From assembly GCA_017516285.1 (NCBI GenBank), contig JAFXDD010000020.1, positions 1 to 64,000 of the forward strand: a stretch of 64,000 bases of DNA, in the 5' to 3' direction. Numbering within the stretch: position 1 is the first letter of the stretch; each line of letters starts with the position of its first letter. The position numbers and the translations under genes are program-made. The notes under the pieces are model-generated. The model made no database searches and was not told the DNA's origin. It worked only from the letters and a program-made list of their open reading frames with translations. Shown piece by piece: positions 43,301 to 51,865 of the stretch. The DNA comes from Lachnospiraceae bacterium. Lineage in GTDB: Bacteria > Bacillota_A > Clostridia > Lachnospirales > Lachnospiraceae.

Positions 43301-45182
43301 CAGATCCTATGACAATGTTTCTTTTACTTCTACTGATTCCGGTAAGACCTGGGTTCGAGCAGAAAAAATGTGGTCTGATGCTTTTGGAGGTCCGAATATC
43401 TTAAGACTTGAAAACGGCAACCTTTTACGAATCAATAATATTACTATTGAGGATGGCAAGAGATGGAAGGTTTCAGAAGTATCAACAGATGAAGGCGCGA
43501 CCTGGACTCGTGTTGGACAAATTTGTACTCGTGCATATCAGGATGACGAAAATGTAATTGCTTCTAATATGAATGATAAAATCACCATGATGTCAGACGG
43601 CCGTATTTTCTTTGTACAGGGCTACGAGGCGAAAAATGGTGTGAAGATTCATGGCTGCACCACCTTCTGCGAGGTTTATTACTCTGATGATGATGGTGTA
43701 ACGTGGACAAAGTCAACCATGGATTCTTTTGATATTGAAGGAAATAAGGTAAGTGACACACATAAGCAGGGTGTTTATTTTGCAGAAGCTAAAATTTTGG
43801 AGACTGCAGAAGGAAAGCTGAGAATGTATTGTTCTCATAATGATTATGGTTATATTGTGTATAGTGAATCCTCCGACAATGGTGTGACATGGGAACCGCT
43901 TCAGATTATGACAGAGTTTATGTGCGTTACCTCCTCTATGCAGTTTGTAAAGGATACCTATGCTGATAATGAAACTACATATTACATGGTTTGGGTAAAA
44001 AATGACAAGGAATTGATAATAGGACAAAGTACATATCCACGTTCTCGTCTTGCTATTGCCAAGAGCACCGATGGTATAAATTGGGTTAATCTTGGAGAAG
44101 CATGGCGTTGGGAATGCCATTATAGTAATGGTGTAAGCAACATTCAGCAAATAGTTGATCCATTTATTAATGTAACAGCGGATTATCTGTTAGTTGGTGC
44201 CGGTATTTCAGAAAAAACAGGCGAAACCTCTCATCAGGCATTGCGTCAGCATGTTTGGAGTGTACAAAAGAGTACTTTAGAGGAAAATACCTGGAAATCT
44301 GATGATACCAGTCATTGGCAGGAAAGTGTTAAGGGAGACAAGGTAAATGTAGCTGCACATACTTCTACAGGAGAAAATGCTGCAACCTGTCCGGAAAAGG
44401 CAGTATGTGATGTTTGCGAGGCAGAATATACCGTTCATAGCTTTGACACCGATACCTGGAAATCTGACGCAAATGGTCATTGGCATGAATGTGCATGTGG
44501 AGCAAAGACAGATGAAGCAACCCATACACCGGGAGCAGCTGCGACTGCAACTACAGCGCAGACCTGTACGGAATGTGGCTATGAGCTTGCACCTGCTACA
44601 GGTGATACAAGCGACAGCAGTGATACAAGCGACAGCAGTGATGCAAGTGATGGTACTGATGCAAAGGCGCCTGAAATAGTTGAAAGTGCAACAGATGACA
44701 GTTATACACTTGGTTCCAATGATGAAGTAATCATCAAATCTACCGGAGAGTTTGCGAAATTTGAAAGTGTAGAAATGGATGGCGAGATTGTAGAGGAATC
44801 TAATTATTCTGTAAAAGAAGGTTCTACCATTGTAAGCGTTAAGGCCGCATATCTGGAAACACTTTCCGTTGGTGAGCATATTGTGACGATTAACTATAAT
44901 GATGGAAGCAGTGTTGATGCTAAATTGACTATTATTAAAACAGCTGATACAGATACTGACGAAGATAATAAGTCAGATAATGCTGATACAAATGTAACTG
45001 ATGATAATACTCCATCCTCTAATGGTAATAGCAATCCAACGGAAGCTGCTTCCGAAGCGATAGATGCAAGTTCTACCAGTACTGGAGATAATAACAATTT
45101 ATTACTTTGGATTATATTGGCAGTGGGAGCAATGGCTGTAATGGTATATGTCGTATGGTTAAGAAAAAAGAAATATAATTAA
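40347..45182 (+). CDS. Large surface protein with sialidase-type Asp-box domain and carbohydrate-binding modules
   Basis: 1611 aa. In order: signal peptide (about 1-37), CBM9-like module (about 45-230), two copies of a galactose-binding-like domain (about 256-431 and 436-612), an alpha-glucuronidase/GH20-N-like domain (about 615-760), a laminin-G-like module (about 771-948), and a BNR/sialidase-like propeller (about 955-1300). The propeller has Asp-boxes STDSGKTW, STDEGATW, SDDDGVTW, SSDNGVTW and STDGINW. Then come CxxC-rich W repeats, a Ser-Asp linker, a small beta domain and a terminal membrane helix with basic tail. TSTGD before the helix resembles a decayed sortase signal. Release of sialic acid at the cell surface is inferred from the Asp-boxes plus the downstream lyase gene; the Arg triad was not verified. 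Confidence 0.8.
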   Translation: MKKGKRILCLMLTFLMTLSIILSRGGITILDVKADGEANKILKGTPLFDGQVDEMYKESLTLSTGVGANAYNTAWDDNTGNIYFLWDDTYLYICAEVKDDSVCSAGDVYVAGNNPNKNDNLEFRLCMNSGIEGANATTIKVGIDAYGIRAYGLDADMAATDYSKIQYKTTRRDEGENSGYVIEAAIPHTDGGILNLLSAGKLGFKEQFNDLEYDGSYYNFAPSRTGEGAKELVYYELSQDMVTDGDVNEAPEMIKDKVEVTDYIELSFAADGNYYLLTGTGFGNSLPDAEQGIINIGHGNMVTATGGGSTLAKSAQYMAKVGFNAANIYNTDYKYIRVLYSATNPEGASNVTIRLSGDGCSGEVIDFTNVVEDTNGEFVLSSTGEMLTNMKARYAKKDAHMSLVFMTTAEGGSYQIKSFYFFKTEEEANNFVLPSDKEEIDFLKLSFADPTGYYKPDNAEGYGNSVVNTDLGTIDFQHGNINPGSNYSKGSQYLTKVAFPADGVYNGEYKYLRVLYSATNPTGVEEVPLKLYGDGIGDYFIFEDTVKNTNGEFVLSSTEMLTDKMIGRYEKGKAWMSLLFMTEEEGADYKVKALYFFKNADDAAKFTPTSELIEIKINENDISNYQVVVPVNGIGNEYTSAQSIVAKIYELSGVTLPIVYDSAAATDYEILIGDTNRAESSKHYDIGGQFHPSYEKFAVAPYRIEMAGNKLVFVAAASLCVDKNAELFNWLINRGAESGEGVNITANEEGIVARGLYTFSPSVWPEVTNVEEPEQFTDSFDTDEGYWTTDSEKQGWTIADEGDNKVFSTGNSTSALSYLHVYEKNVSFETKLKASAAQSGQIGLLLRHTADYAYVKAGYDFAAKEWFIDVREGEDFLLYRLESQTAEFSADTWYDVKAIVDGETATLYVNGEKLLETDDIIQSTPGKVGVFADGAAAMIDDVNISLLSGQGTFWKNSVHTKLPDEAYREGGSVIELKDGSLVYQSRSYDNVSFTSTDSGKTWVRAEKMWSDAFGGPNILRLENGNLLRINNITIEDGKRWKVSEVSTDEGATWTRVGQICTRAYQDDENVIASNMNDKITMMSDGRIFFVQGYEAKNGVKIHGCTTFCEVYYSDDDGVTWTKSTMDSFDIEGNKVSDTHKQGVYFAEAKILETAEGKLRMYCSHNDYGYIVYSESSDNGVTWEPLQIMTEFMCVTSSMQFVKDTYADNETTYYMVWVKNDKELIIGQSTYPRSRLAIAKSTDGINWVNLGEAWRWECHYSNGVSNIQQIVDPFINVTADYLLVGAGISEKTGETSHQALRQHVWSVQKSTLEENTWKSDDTSHWQESVKGDKVNVAAHTSTGENAATCPEKAVCDVCEAEYTVHSFDTDTWKSDANGHWHECACGAKTDEATHTPGAAATATTAQTCTECGYELAPATGDTSDSSDTSDSSDASDGTDAKAPEIVESATDDSYTLGSNDEVIIKSTGEFAKFESVEMDGEIVEESNYSVKEGSTIVSVKAAYLETLSVGEHIVTINYNDGSSVDAKLTIIKTADTDTDEDNKSDNADTNVTDDNTPSSNGNSNPTEAASEAIDASSTSTGDNNNLLLWIILAVGAMAVMVYVVWLRKKKYN
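41464..42019 (+). repeat. Tandem domain duplication inside the sialidase-like gene
   Basis: A 31-base stretch beginning ATACTAATGGAGAG is identical at 41464-41494 and 41989-42019, inside two protein repeats of about 175 residues that share NTNGEFVLSST and MSL.FMT. The exact match points to recent duplication or gene conversion. Confidence 0.75.
44603..44656 (+). repeat. 18-bp tandem repeat coding a Ser-Asp linker
   Basis: Two exact copies of an 18-base unit (GATACAAGCGACAGCAGT) at 44603-44620 and 44621-44638, then a degenerate third. It codes the DTSDSS linker of the surface protein and is prone to length change. Confidence 0.8.
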
Positions 45183-45194
45183 GTATTTAGCTGA

Positions 45195-45223
45195 GGTGGT
45201 GGGGCGTAAGCCCCATCGCCTTT
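45195..45223 (+). terminator. Terminator after the surface protein gene
   Basis: GGTGGTGGGGC and GCCCCATCGCC pair around GTAA, followed by TTT. The T-run is short, so read-through into the next gene is likely. Confidence 0.6.
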
Positions 45224-45264
45224 AAAAACAGAAGAAAAATTTTGTGGCGGAAAAAGGTGATGAT

Positions 45265-46170
45265 ATGAAGAAAATTGGAATAAGCTGTGAAACTATAGTA
45301 AAGAAATATGGCTACGAAAAAGCTTTTGAGATATGCAAGGAGAGTGGATTTGATGCCGTTGATTTTAATTTAATGCAGTTTGGTAGGCATCTTGATGCAC
45401 CTGATATTTATAATGCATCAAATGATGAATTTGAAGAGTATTTTACTGCTATTAAAAATAAAGCCGCATCATTGGAACTTGAGATTTCACAGACACATGG
45501 AAGATGTACAACATATACGCCTGACGAAAAACAGTGTGAATATACAAGGTGGGTTTGTGAAAAAGATTTACAAGCAACCAGATTACTCGGTGCTCCTGCC
45601 TGCGTAATACACTCTATTAAAAGTATAGATTATCCGAAACATCATCTCGATGGTACGTTTATGCAGCAAAAGAACAAGGAGCTTTTTGATTTTTTGATTC
45701 CTATAGCAGAGAAGAACCATGTAAAATTTGCCCTGGAAACATATGGAAGAGGGAATGTGAGTGGTGTGACCAAAGCGGAATTCTTTGCACATGTCAACGA
45801 ATTGAAAAAACAGTTTGATATGCTTGATACAAAAAATAAAACAATATGTGTTGACACCGGGCATACACATGAGGCAGTTCGCTTTGGAGTTCCCGGTCCG
45901 GCTGAGACTATAAGGACATTGGGAAGTAATGTAACCTTGCTTCACCTGCATGATAATAACGGTTTCCGGGATCAGCATCTGCCTCCAATCATGGGAAACG
46001 GTACAATAAAGTGGAGCGAGATTTTCGATGCACTTGATGATATTGGGTACGAAGGGGTGTACAATTTTGAACTTGTGTTGGGGCGTTATGGTAATGTTCT
46101 GTCTGATGCGATTCACTTTTTGGGTAAGTGGCTTAGGTACTTTGTTGATAATAGAGGTGAGATGAAATAA
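45265..46170 (+). CDS. Sugar phosphate isomerase/epimerase family protein
   Basis: 301 aa from ATG 45265, with AAGGTGA upstream; the frame extends to a GTG at 45244 without a better site. AP-endonuclease-2-type TIM barrel: FALETYGRGNV (Glu near 158), CVDTGHTHEAVRF (Asp near 197, His), LHLHDNNGFRDQHLPPIMGNG (His near 231) and NFELVLGRYG (Glu near 275). These give the usual divalent-metal site. It is a third member of this fold in the window but clearly distinct from 13312 and 15381. It sits between the surface glycan-binding protein and the ABC importer, so an imported keto- or amino sugar is its likely substrate. Confidence 0.82.
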   Translation: MKKIGISCETIVKKYGYEKAFEICKESGFDAVDFNLMQFGRHLDAPDIYNASNDEFEEYFTAIKNKAASLELEISQTHGRCTTYTPDEKQCEYTRWVCEKDLQATRLLGAPACVIHSIKSIDYPKHHLDGTFMQQKNKELFDFLIPIAEKNHVKFALETYGRGNVSGVTKAEFFAHVNELKKQFDMLDTKNKTICVDTGHTHEAVRFGVPGPAETIRTLGSNVTLLHLHDNNGFRDQHLPPIMGNGTIKWSEIFDALDDIGYEGVYNFELVLGRYGNVLSDAIHFLGKWLRYFVDNRGEMK

Positions 46171-46222
46171 GCGTTTAATATAATAAATAGTGCCTCATTG
46201 CAAGAATATTCTATTTAGCAAG

Positions 46223-46252
46223 TTGTTATTCGTTTTGTCGAATTGATATAGA
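46223..46252 (+). promoter_or_regulatory. Possible promoter of the ABC importer genes
   Basis: TTGTTA (46223-46228), an 18-base spacer and TATAGA (46247-46252), 19 bases before the permease ATG. Moderate match. Confidence 0.4.
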
Positions 46253-46270
46253 TGCGGGGTGTAGTGTAAA

Positions 46271-47251
46271 ATGGGGACAAGAATTAAAGAAAGCGAGTTA
46301 AGTGTTATGACGAGAAAAAGAACTAAACAACAAGGTAATGTGCAGACCAGTTTCCTTAAAAAAGAAATATGGAGACACAGAGAATTATACTTCTTTTTAT
46401 TACCGGGTCTGATTGCATTGATTATTTTTTCCTATGGGCCTATGTATGGTCTTGTAAACGCTTTTCAGGATGTAAAGTTTGGTAAAGGGTATGGAATGAA
46501 TGATTGGGTAGGATTTTATCATTTCAAACGTTTCTTTAACAGTACCTGGTTTAAGCCGGTTTTAATAAATACGATATCCATTAGTTTTCTGAAAAATATT
46601 GTGACATGGCCGGTACCGATTATAGTAGCTTTGTTATTACATAATTGTACCAATACGGGGATAAAGAAAACAGCTCAGATGACCAGTTATCTGCCGCACC
46701 TTTTGTCTACCGTAGTTGTGGTCAGCATTATTAATGTTTTCTGCGCAGGAGACTACGGCCTTATCAACATTTTGTTGCGTAGCAGTGGGTTGGAAAGAAT
46801 TAATTTCTTTGGAGAGCCCGGTTGGGTGTATCCTTTGTATATTATTTCGGATATATGGAAGGATTCAGGATATAGTGCGGTTATTTATCTGGGAGCCTTA
46901 TCTTCTGTTGATGAGGAGCTGATGGAGGCTTCTAAGATTGATGGTGCAAACAAGCTTCAAAGTATATGGTACATTCAGCTTCCTTGTATTATACCAACTA
47001 TTGTGACAATGTTTATTATGAGCGTTGGTAACCTGTTTGCTATGGGGGCAGACAAAATGCTTTTGCTGCAGACAGATTTAAATTTATCAGCTTCTGAAAT
47101 CATATCTACTTATGTTTATAAGGTGGGTATTGTGCAAACGCAGTATGGTTTTTCGGCTGCAGTAGGTTTATTTCAGAATGTTATTAATGTAACATTACTG
47201 CTTACTGTGAACTGGATTTGTAAGAAAAAGCTTGATACATCAATTATATAA
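46271..47251 (+). CDS. ABC sugar importer permease (LplB/YtcP type)
   Basis: 326 aa. A basic N-terminal tail of about 45 residues, then six membrane segments beginning FFLLPGLIALIIFSYGPMYG. The permease EAA loop near 215-235 reads MEASKIDGANKLQSIWYIQLPCI, with the conserved DGA and a Gly replaced. This LplB-like group imports complex oligosaccharides together with an LplC-like partner and a lipoprotein; all three are here in the usual order. No ATPase gene is present, as is normal since an MsmK-like ATPase from elsewhere is shared. The ribosome binding site is weak, and a second ATG at 46307 is possible. Confidence 0.9.
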   Translation: MGTRIKESELSVMTRKRTKQQGNVQTSFLKKEIWRHRELYFFLLPGLIALIIFSYGPMYGLVNAFQDVKFGKGYGMNDWVGFYHFKRFFNSTWFKPVLINTISISFLKNIVTWPVPIIVALLLHNCTNTGIKKTAQMTSYLPHLLSTVVVVSIINVFCAGDYGLINILLRSSGLERINFFGEPGWVYPLYIISDIWKDSGYSAVIYLGALSSVDEELMEASKIDGANKLQSIWYIQLPCIIPTIVTMFIMSVGNLFAMGADKMLLLQTDLNLSASEIISTYVYKVGIVQTQYGFSAAVGLFQNVINVTLLLTVNWICKKKLDTSII

Positions 47252-47274
47252 TACGTGAAGGAGTGGATAAGTTT

Positions 47275-48159
47275 ATGAAGAAAAAGAAAAGTGGAGAAAG
47301 AGCATTTGATATTACTGTCAATGTGATTTTAGTAATGGTGGCGGTGATATGTATTTATCCTATCTGGTATGTATTGATAGCTTCTGTGAGTTCACCTGTA
47401 GCTATCGGTAATGGTGAGGTACTGTTATGGCCCAAGGGCTTTAATCTGGATGGATATACCAGATTGATAGAGAATAAAAATATCTGGATTGGTTATCGAA
47501 ATTCTATTTTATATACAGCTGCAGCAACTGCAGTAGATTTCTTAATACAGATACCGGTTGCTTATGCATTATCTCGTAAAAGTCTGCCGGGACACAGAAT
47601 TATCATGGCGTTGTTTGTATTTACCATGTATTTCAGCGGTGGTATTATTCCAAAGTATTTGTTGCTTAATTCTTTGGGGATGCTTAATTCACCGATTGCG
47701 TTGATTATTCCGTCCTGTGTAAATGTATTTAATATTATTGTAGCGAAAAGCTTTTTTGAAGGCAGTATACCGGATTCGTTGTTTGATGCGGCCAGAATTG
47801 ATGGCTGTGGATATACACGTTTTTTTGCACAGATTGTATTGCCACTGTCACCGGCCATATTAGCTATTATTGCATTGTACTGTATTCAGAGACATTGGAA
47901 TGTTTATTTGGATGCGGAGATGTATTTGATAGATTCCAAATACTATACATTACAACAGGTCATCCGAAATATTACTGCAAAAGTGGATGCAAATCTGATG
48001 GAGGTTATGGAAGGGGAAGAGCTTATGAGAATCATGCAGGAAAAGCAGCTTCTCAAATATTCAGTGATTGTAGTATCCGTGATACCGTTGATTATCATTT
48101 ACCCATTTGTACAGAAATTCTTTGTGCGAGGTGTTATGGTAGGAGCGGTTAAGGGATAG
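47275..48159 (+). CDS. ABC sugar importer permease (LplC/YtcP type)
   Basis: 294 aa from ATG 47275; AAGGAG lies at 47258-47263, and a GTG at 47263 is in frame but overlaps that site. Six membrane segments, with an EAA loop FDAARIDGCGYTRFFAQIVLPLS (about 172-194). The C-terminus ends FVQKFFVRGVMVGAVKG, typical of the family. It forms the heterodimeric channel with the upstream permease, 23 bases apart, and is followed by the binding-protein gene. Confidence 0.92.
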   Translation: MKKKKSGERAFDITVNVILVMVAVICIYPIWYVLIASVSSPVAIGNGEVLLWPKGFNLDGYTRLIENKNIWIGYRNSILYTAAATAVDFLIQIPVAYALSRKSLPGHRIIMALFVFTMYFSGGIIPKYLLLNSLGMLNSPIALIIPSCVNVFNIIVAKSFFEGSIPDSLFDAARIDGCGYTRFFAQIVLPLSPAILAIIALYCIQRHWNVYLDAEMYLIDSKYYTLQQVIRNITAKVDANLMEVMEGEELMRIMQEKQLLKYSVIVVSVIPLIIIYPFVQKFFVRGVMVGAVKG

Positions 48160-48193
48160 GCAATAAAAAATAAAAAAAGAAAAGGAGACCAAC

Positions 48194-49894
48194 ATGAAAA
48201 AAGAATTTTTCAAAAAATGGTTAGCTGCATCTCTTGCAGCATCAATGATTCTGGGCACAGCAGCTTGTGGTCAGCAGGAAGTATCAAATGGTGAAGAAAC
48301 AAAACAGTCCACCAACACAGGAACTTCCGAAACTGTAAATGCTACCTCAGAGGTAGAAGATACAGGCATTTCTTTTCCATTGAAGGAAGAGGTTACTTTT
48401 AAACTTGCTTATATGAATGCAGGTGATGCGGAAGCGGAACTTCTTGAGAAGTGTGAATTCTGGCAGGAATTATACGAAAAGACTAATGTAAAGATTGAGT
48501 TAGTTAAATTACCTGCAACAGACACTATGACAAAGTTGAATGCAATGTTTATGTCTGGACAGGATTTGGATGGTATATTCTCATCTTTCATGAATGATGC
48601 AAATATTAATGAATTGGTAGCGTCCGATTTATTAATGCCTCTGACAGAGTATGTGAATGATCCGGAAATCATGCCTAACTTCCATGAGCGTATTCTTGCT
48701 GAATCTCCATCTACAAAGGGTGTGATTACATATCCGGATGGTGAAATCTATGCATTGCCTAGATACGATGGCTTAGAGTCATCTTATTTGGAAAGCCCGA
48801 TGTATATTAACAAAACTTGGGTGGAAAAAGCAGGCTGGAAGGTTGAAGATATCAAGACTATCGATGATTTGGAAACTGTATTAACCTATTTTGCAGAAAA
48901 TGATATGAATGGAAATGGTAAAGACGATGAAATACCTTACATTGTTTTACAGGGACAGGCTAAAAATCATTTTGAAGCTTTCATGGGTATGTATGGTATT
49001 GCAACCAAGGACGGCAGCTATGAAAACTATGTTTATGTAAAAGATGGCAAGGTTGTATTTGCACCTACAACAGATGCATATAAGGATGCTATTCTTAAAT
49101 TAAATGATTGGTATGAAAAAGGTTTAATTTGGGAAGAAGCATTTACTGCTACATCTGAAACATGGTTGGCTAAATATAATGGTGAAGAAGCAGTTATCGG
49201 ATTATACATGAATAATTATCGTGCATTCCCTACTGCAGATCAATATGTTGCTCTGACACCTGTTGAGGTGGAAGGATATGAAGCAAGCTGGTATGTTCAT
49301 CCGGGCTTAAAGGGCGTAAAGGGTATATTTACAGTTACAAAGTCTTGTGAAAATGCAGACATCCTTGTAAAGTGGATGGATCAGTTCTATGATATGGAAA
49401 ATGCATGGAGATGGAGTAATGGCGAAGAGAAGGATGGCAGATATACTATCGAGAATGGTATGTACAAGTTAAATAACGAGTTAAAGGCAAATACAGCTAA
49501 AATGGAAGAGTTGAGTAAGACCGCACCGGCAATTGCTTCTGTTGTTAACTGGTCTACATTTGGATATACTACCGCCGATTACAAAGAAGGTCGACTTGAA
49601 TTAACAGCAGCTCAACAGGCTGCTGAGGAAACCTATGAACTGTATCGTCCATATTTGAATACAGAAATCTGGCCACGTCCTTATTTAATCAATGATGTAA
49701 GTACCAGAATATCTGAATTACGTACGGATATTTTCAGTACTATTAATACAAAGAAGGCTGAATGGATTACCGGCAAGTCAGATATTGAAGCTGATTGGAA
49801 AGCATATTGTGAAAACCTGGAGAAAATGGGCGTAGATGAACTCGTTTCCTTAATGCAGAGTGCATATGACAATTACATGGCTGGACAGCAGTAA
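48194..49894 (+). CDS. Extracellular oligosaccharide-binding lipoprotein (LplA type)
   Basis: 566 aa. Lipoprotein signal with n-region KKEFFKKW and lipobox LGTAAC, Cys near 25; a Thr/Ser-rich linker then tethers the domain. The body has the two-lobe fold of large (550-aa) family-1 binding proteins: EVTFKLAYMNAGDAE, LNAMFMSGQDLDGIFSSFM, GEIYALPRYDGLESS and ENDMNGNGKDDEIPY, the last a calcium-loop-like DxNxNGxxD motif. It delivers oligosaccharides to the two permeases upstream. AAAGGAG precedes the ATG. It is the last gene before a strong terminator. Confidence 0.93.
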   Translation: MKKEFFKKWLAASLAASMILGTAACGQQEVSNGEETKQSTNTGTSETVNATSEVEDTGISFPLKEEVTFKLAYMNAGDAEAELLEKCEFWQELYEKTNVKIELVKLPATDTMTKLNAMFMSGQDLDGIFSSFMNDANINELVASDLLMPLTEYVNDPEIMPNFHERILAESPSTKGVITYPDGEIYALPRYDGLESSYLESPMYINKTWVEKAGWKVEDIKTIDDLETVLTYFAENDMNGNGKDDEIPYIVLQGQAKNHFEAFMGMYGIATKDGSYENYVYVKDGKVVFAPTTDAYKDAILKLNDWYEKGLIWEEAFTATSETWLAKYNGEEAVIGLYMNNYRAFPTADQYVALTPVEVEGYEASWYVHPGLKGVKGIFTVTKSCENADILVKWMDQFYDMENAWRWSNGEEKDGRYTIENGMYKLNNELKANTAKMEELSKTAPAIASVVNWSTFGYTTADYKEGRLELTAAQQAAEETYELYRPYLNTEIWPRPYLINDVSTRISELRTDIFSTINTKKAEWITGKSDIEADWKAYCENLEKMGVDELVSLMQSAYDNYMAGQQ

Positions 49895-49958
49895 TTCCAT
49901 CTTTGTATGTAGTACACTTATAACATATCAAGGTTGACTGAGGTTTGTTAGTCTATAT

Positions 49959-50002
49959 ATTTCCCCACCTTTAGGTTTACCGCCATAGGTGGGGAAATTT
50001 TA
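49959..50002 (+). terminator. Rho-independent terminator after the ABC importer
   Basis: ATTTCCCCACCT pairs with AGGTGGGGAAAT (12 bp) around a 16-base loop, followed by TTTTA. It separates importer mRNA from the downstream catabolic genes, although read-through cannot be excluded. Confidence 0.85.
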
Positions 50003-50079
50003 GTATGAAGCTCTTTAAAGGTAGGGCTGTAGCTTTGCAAATAGTAAGTAAAAGAGCTATGGTAAATGGAGTAATGAGC

Positions 50080-51108
50080 ATGAAATTCAAAGAAGAAAAA
50101 CATATATCGGAACCTTATAAAATGCAGTATCTGGAAGGTCTGGAGACACTGGTAAACGGACTCGAGCAGGAGACTATGCAAGGTCGTGTGGCTATCTGGA
50201 AGGATATGATGATCGATAAGGAAAAATACCGCCTTCAATTTGCAGAGCTTCTCGGCTGGCCATTAACTCAGGAAAGAGAGCATATTCCTTGTGCGGTAGT
50301 TAGTCAAAGGCTTTCTCAGGAATCAGACTGTATTGTGGAGCGCATGCAGTTTACAGTACTGAAAGGTGTAGTCATGACGGGCTTGTTATTTTGCCATGAT
50401 GAAAGCACGAAGAGGCCTTTTGTACTGATACAACATGGTGGTTCCGGTACGCCAGAGCTTATTTCCGGTGCTTATGGCAGCACCAGTAATTATAATGATA
50501 TGCTGGAACGTGTTTTCAGGCAAGGAGCCAATGTATTTGCACCACAGCTTTTATTGTGGTCAAAGGAGCAGTATCAGCCGGACTATGACAGAGAGGTACT
50601 AGATTCCAGATTAAAAAATGTAGGAAGCTCTATTACGGCAGTGGAAGTCTATTTTTTGATGCGAGTATTGGATTATTTTGCACAACAGCCTTGGGTTGGT
50701 AATATAGGTATGGTAGGGCTATCCTATGGAGGGTTTTATACCCAGCTTCTGGCAGCACTGGATACCAGAATAAAAGCGTCGGTTTCCTGCTCTTATTTCT
50801 GTGATGCGGCACATTGGGCAAGGACGGATTGGAGCTTTAGGAATATTGCCAAAAGCTTCGGAGAGGCAGAGCTTGCCTGTCTGGTGCATCCGCGCAAATT
50901 ATTTCTGGAGATGGGGAACGAGGATAATTTATTCGATTATCGAAAGAGCATAGCAGAATATGAGCGCATTCGTCTAATATGTGGTAATGATACAGAAGAT
51001 TGGCTGGAGTTTACTGTGTTTGATGGAAATCATGAGTTTTACAAAGAGGATAAGCATATAGAAAAATTTATGGCGTACCTGCGCAAAGAAAATCTGGAGT
51101 TAAGGTAA
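50080..51108 (+). CDS. Alpha/beta hydrolase, acetylesterase-like
   Basis: 342 aa from ATG 50080 (GGAG 8 bases upstream); the open frame starts at 50005 inside the terminator region. Alpha/beta hydrolase fold: FVLIQHGGSGTPE oxyanion strand, nucleophile elbow GLSYGG (Ser near 220), Asp in the late ..LEMGNEDNLFDYR region and His in FDGNHEFYKED near 325. No signal peptide. It resembles the dienelactone-hydrolase/acetyl-xylan-esterase group. With nanA three genes on, removal of O-acetyl groups from sialic acid or other sugars is a reasonable inference. Confidence 0.8.
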   Translation: MKFKEEKHISEPYKMQYLEGLETLVNGLEQETMQGRVAIWKDMMIDKEKYRLQFAELLGWPLTQEREHIPCAVVSQRLSQESDCIVERMQFTVLKGVVMTGLLFCHDESTKRPFVLIQHGGSGTPELISGAYGSTSNYNDMLERVFRQGANVFAPQLLLWSKEQYQPDYDREVLDSRLKNVGSSITAVEVYFLMRVLDYFAQQPWVGNIGMVGLSYGGFYTQLLAALDTRIKASVSCSYFCDAAHWARTDWSFRNIAKSFGEAELACLVHPRKLFLEMGNEDNLFDYRKSIAEYERIRLICGNDTEDWLEFTVFDGNHEFYKEDKHIEKFMAYLRKENLELR

Positions 51109-51126
51109 TGAATAGTAAGGAGTGGA

Positions 51127-51846
51127 ATGAAGATGAATGATTTTTTTGGTTTCCAAAAGAAAGAATTTATATTTGATGGACAGAATGCACTGGTAGTATT
51201 ACCGAAAAAGTCTAATGGCAGACTTGTATTAAAAACAGAATATTTTGGTGCGTTTCCGGAAGTGGAGGTTCAGCTGGTGAAAAACGGTTTTACCCTTGCA
51301 CATGTAAGAAATACAAACAGATGGGGCACGGAGGACAATGTAGACAGACAGGCGGCCTTTATTAAGCGTCTGGCAGAGGAATATCATTTAAATCCAAAGG
51401 CTGTGCTGGTAGGCATGAGTTGCGGCGGCATGCAGGCAGTATATCTGGCGGCAAAGTATCCGGAGTGTGTTTCTGTGATGTATCTGGATGCACCGGTCAT
51501 GAATTTCTGTAGTTGTCCGGGTAATATGGGAATAGCAACAAAAGAGCGATGTTGGGAAGAGTTTTACAATGCTCGTAGAATGTCCCGCTCAGAGCTGTTA
51601 ATTTATAGAGAGCATCCTATGGATAAGCTTCCACAGCTGAAGGAGCATAATATTCCGGTTATTCTGGTATATGGAGATAGTGATGAAAATGTTCCTTACA
51701 TAGAAAATGGTATCATGCTGGAGCGGTTTTATAGAGAAAATAATTTGTGCATTAAGGAAATAGGTAAGGAAGGTTGCGGTCACCACCCTCACGGTCTGGA
51801 GGATCCAAAGCCTATAGTTGATTTTATTATGGAGCATACGAAATAA
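51127..51846 (+). CDS. Small alpha/beta hydrolase
   Basis: 239 aa; ATG 51127 or 51133, both after AAGGAG. Nucleophile elbow GMSCGGMQA (Ser near 98), Asp in VYGDSDENVPY near 193, His in CGHHPHGLEDP near 222. No signal peptide. The short size and single domain suit a carboxylesterase or deacetylase. Tightly placed after another hydrolase (18 bases) and before the HAD gene. It could be a sialate O-acetylesterase-like activity, but no specific family signature was seen. Confidence 0.8.
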   Translation: MKMNDFFGFQKKEFIFDGQNALVVLPKKSNGRLVLKTEYFGAFPEVEVQLVKNGFTLAHVRNTNRWGTEDNVDRQAAFIKRLAEEYHLNPKAVLVGMSCGGMQAVYLAAKYPECVSVMYLDAPVMNFCSCPGNMGIATKERCWEEFYNARRMSRSELLIYREHPMDKLPQLKEHNIPVILVYGDSDENVPYIENGIMLERFYRENNLCIKEIGKEGCGHHPHGLEDPKPIVDFIMEHTK

Positions 51847-51865
51847 GAGGATTGTACAAGATTAT

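Noticed and set aside
44277..44879. Cysteine-rich minus-strand open frame of 200 codons
   Set aside because: It is an antisense shadow of the low-complexity Thr/Ser/Asp linker of the surface protein.
45061..45182. Canonical LPxTG sortase anchor on the surface protein
   Set aside because: Only TSTGD is present before the membrane helix; Leu-Pro is missing, so a standard sortase A signal cannot be claimed.
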